This document shows positions 1-5,571 of a stretch of DNA of 5,571 nt, one piece after another. A program made the position numbers and the translations under genes. This DNA is from Sedimentibacter sp. (GTDB taxonomy: Bacteria; Bacillota; Clostridia; Tissierellales; Sedimentibacteraceae), in contig JAQSYS010000136.1 of assembly GCA_029256005.1 (NCBI GenBank), forward strand, positions 1 through 5,571, given 5' to 3'. The stretch's first letter is position 1, and each line of letters opens with the position of its first letter. The notes under the pieces are model-generated. The model saw only the letters and a list, made by a program, of their open reading frames with translations, was not told the origin of the DNA and ran no database searches.

Positions 1-3000
1 GACTCTAAATCATCATACATGTCCTTGTCCTTATTTGCTGCTTGCATACCTTGTGCTTCTATTTCCTTCATTTTATTCTTAACAACATCCTTGCCATTAA
101 TCATAAATTCAGCATCAAATGCCTTTGCTCTAATAGAAAAGTATGCAGCATAATAAGCTTTTGGAATGTGTACTTTGAACCATGCTATTCTAAAAGCCAT
201 CATTACATAAGCAGCTGCATGTGCCTTAGGGAACATATACTTTATTTTTTTACAGGAATCAATATACCATTCTGGAACATCATGTTTTCGCATTAATTCT
301 TCATATTCAGGCCACTTTGGTTCCTTTAGTGCTTTTCCCTTTCTGACAGTTTCCATTATTTTAAATGCAGAATTAGGCGGAAGCCCTTTCTTAATCAGAT
401 AAACCATAATATCATCTCTTGTACATACCGCTTCACTTATGGTGTGAATTACTTTTGAATCAATTAAATCTTTCGCATTTCCAAGCCATACATCAGTTCC
501 ATGCGACAAACCAGAAATACAAATTAAGTCCATAAATGTTTTTGGCATAGTATCTAGGAGCATTCCTCTTACGAATTTTGTACCAAACTCTGGAACACCG
601 AAGGTTCCTACCTTTGAATTTATTTGAGTTGGTGTAACATTCAGAGCTAACGTAGACGAAAACAACGACATTGTTTCTTTATCATCCATTGGTATAGTCT
701 TTGGGTCCACTCCTGTTATATCTTGTAGCATTTTGATTACTGTAGGATCGTCGTGTCCAAGTATGTCAAGCTTCAATAGATTCTGGTCTATAGAGTGATA
801 ATCAAAATGTGTTGTAATAATGTCAGAATCCGAATCATCTGCAGGATGTTGTACAGGACAAAACTCAAAAATTTCTCTTCCCTTAGGAACAACAATTATT
901 CCGCCAGGGTGCTGGCCGGTGGTTCTCTTTATTCCGGTACATCCTTTAGATATTCTTATTATCTCAGCCTTGTTTATATTAATGTTTTTTTCTTCAAAAT
1001 ATTTTTTTACAAATCCAAAAGCAGTTTTATCTGCAACAGTTCCAATTGTCCCAGCTTTGAAGGTTGTACCTTTTCCAAAGATAAATTCGGTATATTTATG
1101 TGCCTTTGCTTGATATTCACCTGAAAAATTCAAGTCTATATCTGGCTCCTTGTCACCATTAAAACCTAAGAATGTCTCAAATGGTATATCTATACCATCC
1201 TTAGCTAATTGTTCACCGCAAACTGGGCATGACTTGTCAGGAAGGTCAAAGCCAATATTAAAGCCATAATCAGAAAAGTCTGAGTGCTTGCATTTCGGAC
1301 ATCTGTAATGAGGAGGCAAAGCATTAACTTCTGTTATACCTGTCATATAGGCTACTACAGATGAACCGACAGAACCTCGTGAACCAACAAGGTACCCATC
1401 TTCATTTGATTTCCACACTAACTTTTGAGCAATTATATACATAACGGAAAATCCATTTGTAATAATTGAATCCAATTCCTTTTCTAACCTTTTTTGAATA
1501 ATTTCAGGTAATGGGTTGCCGTAAAGTTCATAAGCCTTCTCAAAAGTAATATCCTTTATTGTCTGCTCGCACCCATCAATATGAGGTGTTGCTTTATCAG
1601 ATGAAATTGGGCTAATAGGTTGACACATATCTGATATCATATTTGTATTTGTAACTACTACCTCATATGCCTTTGCTTCTCCTAAATAAGAAAATTCCTT
1701 TAACATTTCTTCGGTTGTTTTTAGAAACAAAGGAGCTTGTTCATCCGCATCCTTGAATCCTTGACCGGATTCTAATATACGTCTGTATATTTCGTCCTCA
1801 GGATCCAGAAAATGAACATCTCCAGTTGCCACAACAGGCTTATTTAATTTTTCACCTAGTGAGACAATTTTTCTATTTATATCTTTTAAAAATTCCTTGT
1901 CAGGCACCTGTTCCTGCCTTACAAGATAGTCATTATTTCCAAGAGGTTGAATTTCAAGGTAATCATATTCAGCAGCAATTGCCTCAATTTCGTCATCAGA
2001 CCTCCCAAGTAAAATTGCCTGATACAATTCTCCCTCACTACATGCGCTACCGATTATTAAACCTTCAGAATACTTTTTAAATAAACTTTTTAATATTCTA
2101 GGTTTTTTATAAAAATAATCCAGATGAGAATATGATACCAACCTATACAGATTTTTTAGTCCAACATAATCTTTCGCTAAAATTATGGCATGGTAGGTAT
2201 TCAGCTTTTTAAACTCTTCTTTTTTTGATAGTTCATCAGCCGCATATACGGCTATGTCTTCAAGAGTTGTTGCTCCTCTTTCCTTCAAAATCCCCAGCAT
2301 AATATTGAATATCTTTACTGTAGTTTCAACATCATCGAGCGCTCTATGAGCTACATCAACTGATATTCCGAGATTTTTTGCAATTCTTCCAAGCTTGTAC
2401 GTTTTATAATCCGGAAACAATTCCTTTGCAAGCGATAATGTATCTACATATGTATAATCAAAGTCATATCCTAAATTTAAAGCATTAGCTTTGAGAAAAT
2501 TAATATCAAATTCAGCATTATGGGCAACCAAAACACTTCCTCCAATAAACTCTAATACTTTAGGAAATACCTTGTCTATAGTATCCGCATCTTTAACCAT
2601 ATCATCAGTTATATTTGTAATCTCAATGACCCTTGCAGGAATTGGTTTCTCTGGGTTTACAAAACAGCTAAATTCATCTATTACCTTACCGTCTAGAAGC
2701 TTCATAATTCCTATTTCAGTAATTTTTTCTGTTTTTGGAGAAAAACCTGTAGTTTCTAAATCCAATACACAATAAGTGGTGTCAATATATTGACCCTTTG
2801 AATTTTTTACTGTTGACTTTTTATCTGGAGCTAAATATGCCTCAACTCCATAAATAACCTTCATGTCTGGATTATCTCTTCCTAAAAGATGATGTGCATC
2901 TGGAAAAGCTTGAACTACTCCATGGTCAGTTATTGCTATAGACTTCATTCCCCAACTCATTGCTCTATTGATTAAATCTTCAGCACTGCTCATGGCATCC

Positions 3001-4046
3001 ATTTGGCTCATTTGAGTATGCATGTGGAGCTCTACCCTCTTATCCTTGGCATTATCCATTCTTTTAATTTTCTTTTTACCTTCAGTTTCAATTATTATAT
3101 TGGCAATCAGCTCTACTTCACCTGAAAACTGGCTTAGTGATGAATTCCCTACAACCTTGACTCCCTTAGCTTTCTGTAGTCTCGACAGAACCTCAGTATG
3201 TTCCCCTTCCTTACAAAAACACTTACATGTCATTGAACTTGTACCATCATATAAATCGAAAGAAATCAAAGTTTTTCCGCTTCTTAGTTCCTTTGAATCA
3301 ACCAAAGAAAGCTCTCCTTCGATAGCTATTCTTCCTTCATCAGGTGTAATATCAATAATCTTAATAGTTGTATCTTTAATATTTGCACTTCTTCCTAATA
3401 TCAATGAAGGATTTTTTGATTTACCATTATCATCACTACCAGACTCCTTTTTAGTAAAAGCAGTTTCTTTTTTCAACTTTTCAGAATTGCTTTTTTGTTT
3501 TGGAGCTGTTGAAATTTCATTTTGTATCAGCAGAATTTCTTTTGCTAGAGTTTCTTCATGTTGTTTAATAAAATCATCATTATTTATATTATCGATAAAA
3601 TTAATTTGAAATCCTTCACCATAAAGTTTTTTTACTGCTTCATAAATTATTTTGTCATAGCCTTTTGTTTTTAAAATATTTGACACCGCAATCTTAAAGC
3701 TGAAGTTAATATTATTATCAAGCACAGAATATTCACTGTTATTTAATATAGAATTTAATGTAGGATACTCTTCGCGTATAATATTAACTATATTATCTAA
3801 TTCTTCCTCAATAGGCTTTTTATTTGCACCATTAGTATAATTAATAATAATCCTTGAATCAACAAGTGCAAATCTGTTTTTAATAAATTCATTAAAGCAT
3901 TTAATTTCCTTAACATCTATATATTTATCTGATTTAATTTTCAATTCCAATGTTTTTGTTTTTTTGCTCAGTATAACAGCTTCTACTTCCGCATTATTTA
4001 TACTGCCTCCAACATAGTCGCTGAAAACATCTTTAATTTTTTTCAT
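1..4046 (-). CDS. polC: DNA polymerase III alpha subunit, PolC type (3' end outside window)
   Basis: This is the replicative DNA polymerase of low-GC Gram-positives, with an intrinsic 3'-5' proofreading exonuclease. 1348 residues are visible; the family is about 1430-1450 long, so roughly the last 90 are cut by the window edge. Domain order: N-terminal domain (1 to about 190), Lys/Ser-rich linker (about 190-220), OB fold (about 225-330), then a PHP domain split by the exonuclease. PHP metal ligands are intact: H341, H343, D374, H375, E402, C669, D743, H745. The DEDDh exonuclease shows DLETTG (D429, E431), HNAEFD (D514) and HRALDD (H567, D572). The polymerase core shows GSRGSVGSS (888-896), a four-Cys zinc site (C916, C919, C940, C943), catalytic PDIDLNFSGEYQ (D969, D971), GQHPGG (HPGG at 1046-1049) and the third aspartate D1094 in KLDILGHDDPT. 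This spacing matches known PolC enzymes. The ATG at 4046 follows a good Shine-Dalgarno. Motifs and spacing make the identification essentially certain. Confidence 0.98.
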   Translation of the reverse strand, partial: MKKIKDVFSDYVGGSINNAEVEAVILSKKTKTLELKIKSDKYIDVKEIKCFNEFIKNRFALVDSRIIINYTNGANKKPIEEELDNIVNIIREEYPTLNSILNNSEYSVLDNNINFSFKIAVSNILKTKGYDKIIYEAVKKLYGEGFQINFIDNINNDDFIKQHEETLAKEILLIQNEISTAPKQKSNSEKLKKETAFTKKESGSDDNGKSKNPSLILGRSANIKDTTIKIIDITPDEGRIAIEGELSLVDSKELRSGKTLISFDLYDGTSSMTCKCFCKEGEHTEVLSRLQKAKGVKVVGNSSLSQFSGEVELIANIIIETEGKKKIKRMDNAKDKRVELHMHTQMSQMDAMSSAEDLINRAMSWGMKSIAITDHGVVQAFPDAHHLLGRDNPDMKVIYGVEAYLAPDKKSTVKNSKGQYIDTTYCVLDLETTGFSPKTEKITEIGIMKLLDGKVIDEFSCFVNPEKPIPARVIEITNITDDMVKDADTIDKVFPKVLEFIGGSVLVAHNAEFDINFLKANALNLGYDFDYTYVDTLSLAKELFPDYKTYKLGRIAKNLGISVDVAHRALDDVETTVKIFNIMLGILKERGATTLEDIAVYAADELSKKEEFKKLNTYHAIILAKDYVGLKNLYRLVSYSHLDYFYKKPRILKSLFKKYSEGLIIGSACSEGELYQAILLGRSDDEIEAIAAEYDYLEIQPLGNNDYLVRQEQVPDKEFLKDINRKIVSLGEKLNKPVVATGDVHFLDPEDEIYRRILESGQGFKDADEQAPLFLKTTEEMLKEFSYLGEAKAYEVVVTNTNMISDMCQPISPISSDKATPHIDGCEQTIKDITFEKAYELYGNPLPEIIQKRLEKELDSIITNGFSVMYIIAQKLVWKSNEDGYLVGSRGSVGSSVVAYMTGITEVNALPPHYRCPKCKHSDFSDYGFNIGFDLPDKSCPVCGEQLAKDGIDIPFETFLGFNGDKEPDIDLNFSGEYQAKAHKYTEFIFGKGTTFKAGTIGTVADKTAFGFVKKYFEEKNININKAEIIRISKGCTGIKRTTGQHPGGIIVVPKGREIFEFCPVQHPADDSDSDIITTHFDYHSIDQNLLKLDILGHDDPTVIKMLQDITGVDPKTIPMDDKETMSLFSSTLALNVTPTQINSKVGTFGVPEFGTKFVRGMLLDTMPKTFMDLICISGLSHGTDVWLGNAKDLIDSKVIHTISEAVCTRDDIMVYLIKKGLPPNSAFKIMETVRKGKALKEPKWPEYEELMRKHDVPEWYIDSCKKIKYMFPKAHAAAYVMMAFRIAWFKVHIPKAYYAAYFSIRAKAFDAEFMINGKDVVKNKMKEIEAQGMQAANKDKDMYDDLE

Positions 4047-4168
4047 AAACTTACCTTCTTAGAAAAAATTTAAATACTTATTTATTATATAACATTTTAT
4101 GATCTTTTGCATATAGAAAACTAATATAAAAATTATAATAAGATTTTCCATATGTTTAATATTTAAAT
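4047..4168 (-). promoter_or_regulatory. polC leader with weak promoter candidates
   Basis: This very AT-rich stretch lies between the upstream terminator and polC, so polC should have its own promoter here. Two perfect TATAAT hexamers occur on the minus strand, at 4084-4089 and 4132-4137. Neither has a convincing -35 at 16-18 bases: the best are ATGCAA at 4107-4112 and TTAAAC at 4154-4159. In DNA this AT-rich, TATAAT arises easily by chance, so the assignment is tentative. No riboswitch, small ORF or conserved RNA is visible. The 4084-4089 box would give a leader of about 30 nucleotides. Confidence 0.3.
4053..4060 (-). promoter_or_regulatory. Shine-Dalgarno of polC
   Basis: On the minus strand AAGAAGGT lies 6 bases before the ATG at 4046. 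The first residues after this ATG (MKKIKDVFSDYVGG) look like a normal PolC N-terminus, and the resulting numbering puts the catalytic residues within about four positions of those in Bacillus PolC. Both points support this start. Confidence 0.8.
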
Positions 4169-4191
4169 AAAAAAGTCCTCGATGTGAGAAC
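4169..4191 (-). terminator. Intrinsic terminator after the pyrF unit
   Basis: On the minus strand GTTCTC (4186-4191) pairs with GAGGAC (4175-4180) around the 5-base loop ACATC, giving six pairs including one G-U, followed at once by six Ts (4169-4174) and then ATTT. It sits 16 bases past the stop codon of the 64-residue gene. The orientation fits a terminator for the minus strand only; the plus strand has no U-tract directly after the stem. It separates the pyrF unit from polC. The stem is short, so some read-through into polC is possible. Confidence 0.75.
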
Positions 4192-4207
4192 CATATAAAA
4201 AAATTTA

Positions 4208-4402
4208 TTATTCAATTGTAAATAAATCTAAGGTTATTTGTTCTTCAGTTCCCTCTTGTTTTTTAGAATAATTTTCTCCAACTCTGAATGAATATAAAGG
4301 GCAGCTTTTAATTAAACAGCCTCTTATTTCATTATACTGTCCATTGCTGCATTCAAGACATTTCTTTCTGATTGCTTGAATTGGTGTTAAAAATTCATTC
4401 AT
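4208..4402 (-). CDS. Small four-cysteine protein, probably zinc-binding, function unknown
   Basis: A 64-residue soluble protein with no signal peptide or membrane segment. Its core is KKCLECSNGQYNEIRGC followed by SCPLYSFRVGEN. The cysteines are C15, C18, C29 and C34 (CxxC-x10-C-x4-C), a spacing suited to binding one zinc ion. Similar short proteins with 'AIRxKCLxCS...CPLYxxRxG' are, as I recall, widespread in Firmicutes and their phages as uncharacterised proteins; I assign no function. The acidic tail (EEQITLDLFTIE) is distinct from the basic Cys core. The ATG is four bases after the pyrF stop and has its own Shine-Dalgarno (AGGTGAT), which contains that stop codon. It is therefore co-transcribed with pyrF and probably translationally coupled. 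Coding status is supported by the Shine-Dalgarno, the compact Cys motif and the terminator just downstream. Confidence 0.85.
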   Translation of the reverse strand: MNEFLTPIQAIRKKCLECSNGQYNEIRGCLIKSCPLYSFRVGENYSKKQEGTEEQITLDLFTIE

Positions 4403-4405
4403 AAT

Positions 4406-4412
4406 ATCACCT
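4406..4412 (-). promoter_or_regulatory. Shine-Dalgarno of the small Cys protein, overlapping the pyrF stop
   Basis: The minus-strand sequence AGGTGAT ends three bases before the ATG at 4402. The TGA stop of pyrF (4407-4409) is inside it. Ribosomes terminating on pyrF would therefore sit on the initiation site of the next gene, a typical arrangement for translational coupling. Confidence 0.7.
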
Positions 4413-5102
4413 AAATTCTCTTAAACATCTTTTGTAGGCTTCAACGGGGTCGCTGGCAGCTGTGATTGGTCTACCAACAACAATGTAATCAGAACCTAGT
4501 TTCTTTGCTTGCTCCGGAGTTGTTACTCTCACCTGGTCCCCACAATCACCATCTTCAAATCTTACACCTGGAGTTACAGTTAAAAATTCCATACCACATG
4601 CATTATGTACCATGCCAGCTTCTAGTGGTGAACAAACAACCCCATCTAATCCGGCCTTCTTAGCATTTTTAGCATAATGTATTACTACCTCATCAAGAGG
4701 CTTATCTATCAAAACATCTGTACGCATTCTTTCTTCGCTGGTTGATGTTAACTGTGTAACTGCTATCAAAAGAGGTCTGGTTCCATCCTCACGAGTTAAA
4801 CCCTTAATGGCAGCTTCCATCATGGCTATTGTTCCAGCTGCATGAAGATTACACATATCAACATCGAGACTTGAAAGAACACTCATTGATTTCATCACTG
4901 TATTTGGAATATCATGAAGTTTGAGATCTAGAAATATTTTATGCCCCATTGATTTAATTTGTCTCACTATTTCCGGTCCTTCAGAATAAAACAGCTCCAT
5001 GCCGATTTTTACATAAGGCTTTTCTTCTGTAAACTTTGACAGAAATTCTATCACTTCACTCTTATTGCTAAAATCACAAGCGACAATAACATCCTTACCC
5101 AT
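4407..5102 (-). CDS. pyrF: Orotidine 5'-phosphate decarboxylase
   Basis: Cytoplasmic enzyme that decarboxylates orotidine 5'-monophosphate to UMP, the last step of de novo pyrimidine synthesis; it is a TIM-barrel homodimer. The 231 residues match the family's short bacterial form (about 230-240). With the ATG at 5102 as residue 1, the catalytic set is D10 (VACDFS), K32 (VKIGME) and D59/K61/D64 in the signature DLKLHDIPNTV. The phosphate and base contacts are T119 (QLTS), R181 (TPGVRF), Q190 (GDQVRV) and R211 (VVGRPIT). Each of these that I can compare sits one position or a few from its Bacillus subtilis counterpart. An in-frame TTG at 5114 would add four residues (MEDE) but lies across the GGAGG Shine-Dalgarno, so the ATG is preferred. 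The gene has its own promoter and is followed after four bases by the small Cys gene. No other pyr gene is in the window. Confidence 0.97.
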   Translation of the reverse strand: MGKDVIVACDFSNKSEVIEFLSKFTEEKPYVKIGMELFYSEGPEIVRQIKSMGHKIFLDLKLHDIPNTVMKSMSVLSSLDVDMCNLHAAGTIAMMEAAIKGLTREDGTRPLLIAVTQLTSTSEERMRTDVLIDKPLDEVVIHYAKNAKKAGLDGVVCSPLEAGMVHNACGMEFLTVTPGVRFEDGDCGDQVRVTTPEQAKKLGSDYIVVGRPITAASDPVEAYKRCLREFR

Positions 5103-5107
5103 TTCAT

Positions 5108-5112
5108 CCTCC
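5108..5112 (-). promoter_or_regulatory. Shine-Dalgarno of pyrF, decides the start
   Basis: On the minus strand GGAGG is followed by five bases and then the ATG at 5102, ideal spacing. The alternative TTG start at 5114-5112 overlaps the first base of this GGAGG and has no comparable ribosome binding site upstream, so translation almost certainly begins at 5102. Confidence 0.85.
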
Positions 5113-5136
5113 AATTTGTAGCTTTAAATCCTAATA

Positions 5137-5164
5137 ATTATATCATATTAAAAAAACTTTACAA
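5137..5164 (-). promoter_or_regulatory. SigmaA-type promoter of pyrF
   Basis: On the minus strand there is TTGTAA (5159-5164, four of six matches to TTGACA), a 16-base spacer, and a perfect -10 TATAAT (5137-5142). The -10 is preceded by TGA (5143-5145), giving an extended -10 element. Transcription should start near 5130, leaving a leader of about 28 bases. That is too short for a PyrR-type attenuator or any sizeable riboswitch between promoter and gene. Confidence 0.65.
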
Positions 5165-5218
5165 TATAATTTTCTTAGTTAATTATAAACTATTTGATAT
5201 AACTCAATATTTTTAAAT

Positions 5219-5257
5219 AAAAACAGGCTGTCCGAATTTTTTTAAATTCAGACAGCC
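5219..5257 (-). terminator. Strong intrinsic terminator of the right-edge gene
   Basis: GGCTGTC (5226-5232) pairs perfectly with GACAGCC (5251-5257). After one C-A mismatch (5233/5250) the stem continues as GAATTT (5234-5239) with AAATTC (5244-5249), closing on a 4-base loop. On the minus strand the stem is followed by TG and then five Ts and ATTT, so it works in the minus direction. It lies 27 bases past the stop at 5285 and isolates that gene from pyrF. The plus strand lacks a U-tract after the stem. Confidence 0.9.
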
Positions 5258-5284
5258 ATAGTAGGAATGCTTATGTATAAATAG

Positions 5285-5571
5285 CTATTTTACTTCTTCT
5301 CTCGCTTCGTATGCTTCTCTCAAAGCAGAAATTAAGTGAGAATGTCCATCTTCAAGAGCCATAGTAGCACTTGTTGTTACATCAACAAGCATTGCAGTTT
5401 CTTCAGCTGTTAATGTAGCTGTTACCGCTTTATCAGCGTCAGTTAATAATTCAGGATATGCCATTTTATAAGGTTTGTGTGCAACTGGGTCAGTATATTT
5501 TGCTTCCCAAGCCTCAACTTCTGCAACTGTCATTCCTTTGAAGTAATCTTCATAGAAATCAAGTTGTTCAA
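5285..5571 (-). CDS. C-terminal part of a putative secreted FMN-binding / membrane immunogen-like protein (5' end outside window)
   Basis: Only the last 94 residues are visible; the reading frame stays open to the right edge, so the methionine at 5533 is internal and not the start. The visible part is acidic and Ala/Glu/Thr-rich with no membrane segment or sorting signal. It begins EQLDFYEDYFKGMTVAEVEAW, which looks like 'the enzyme or protein adds a YFxGxTVxEVE helix', and later has VDVTTSATMALEDGHSHLI at about visible residues 62-80, then a charged helix (ALREAYEAREEVK). From memory, the 'TVxEVE ... DVTTxATM ... H' layout resembles C-terminal regions of clostridial extracellular lipoproteins annotated as FMN-binding or major membrane immunogen proteins; this is an inference from a fragment. 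It ends at a TAG and is followed by its own terminator. The regular GCT/GTT/ACA/GAA codon choice and the strong terminator would suit a well-expressed gene. Confidence 0.6.
   Translation of the reverse strand, partial: EQLDFYEDYFKGMTVAEVEAWEAKYTDPVAHKPYKMAYPELLTDADKAVTATLTAEETAMLVDVTTSATMALEDGHSHLISALREAYEAREEVK

Noticed and set aside
1..60. Possible truncation of polC
   Set aside because: The frame is still open at base 3 and matches the normal PolC C-terminal region; the missing residues are due to the window boundary, not a mutation.
795..1124. Two overlapping plus-strand frames of about 100 codons
   Set aside because: Both are antisense to the PolC polymerase core, including the catalytic PDIDLNF and HPGG motifs. 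They have no Shine-Dalgarno and no recognisable protein features.
3022..3609. A 195-codon open frame on the plus strand
   Set aside because: It lies fully antisense to the OB-fold, linker and PHP-start region of polC, whose reading frame and motifs are unambiguous. The translation is a Ser/Leu/Ile-rich shadow with no recognisable domain.
4047..4207. A small RNA or riboswitch upstream of polC
   Set aside because: Apart from the short terminator hairpin the stretch is almost only A and T with no stable helices or known aptamer pattern that I can recognise.
4466..4663. A 65-codon plus-strand frame
   Set aside because: It is antisense to the C-terminal half of pyrF; a shadow of its codon pattern.
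5533..5533. Methionine codon at 5533 as the start of a complete 82-residue gene
   Set aside because: The frame continues upstream without a stop to the window edge with protein-like sequence (DFYEDYFKG), and there is no good ribosome binding site at suitable spacing for this ATG. It is an internal methionine of a longer protein.

Overview
The window is AT-rich bacterial DNA in which every supported gene lies on the minus strand. The large PolC-type replicative polymerase, Shine-Dalgarno sites of the GGAGG/AAGAAGG type and strong hairpin-plus-U-tract terminators point to a low-GC Firmicute. A clostridial or Tissierellia-like anaerobe is the best guess; genus is not determinable from the sequence alone.

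Reading in the direction of transcription (right to left): (1) From the right edge to 5285 is the C-terminal 94 residues of a protein that starts outside the window. It resembles the C-terminal part of clostridial secreted FMN-binding or 'major membrane immunogen'-like lipoproteins, and is followed by a strong intrinsic terminator (about 5219-5257). (2) A good promoter (extended -10 at 5137-5145) drives a short transcription unit of pyrF (orotidine 5'-phosphate decarboxylase, 4407-5102) and a 64-residue four-cysteine protein (4208-4402). The Shine-Dalgarno of the small gene contains the pyrF stop codon, so the two are probably translationally coupled. A second intrinsic terminator (4169-4191) ends the unit. 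(3) After an AT-rich leader with only weak promoter candidates comes polC, the DNA polymerase III alpha subunit. It fills 1-4046 and runs off the left edge with 1348 residues visible and roughly 90 C-terminal residues missing.

Functionally, polC is the replicative polymerase with built-in proofreading, and pyrF is the last step of UMP synthesis. The two terminators separate the three transcription units, so the neighbours need not be functionally linked. The small Cys-rich protein is the only real unknown. polC and the right-edge gene are both open at a window edge; neither shows an internal stop or frameshift in what I translated. No RNA genes, CRISPR arrays, insertion sequences or attachment sites were found. 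The only intergenic stretches are 4047-4207 and 5103-5284, and both are described below.
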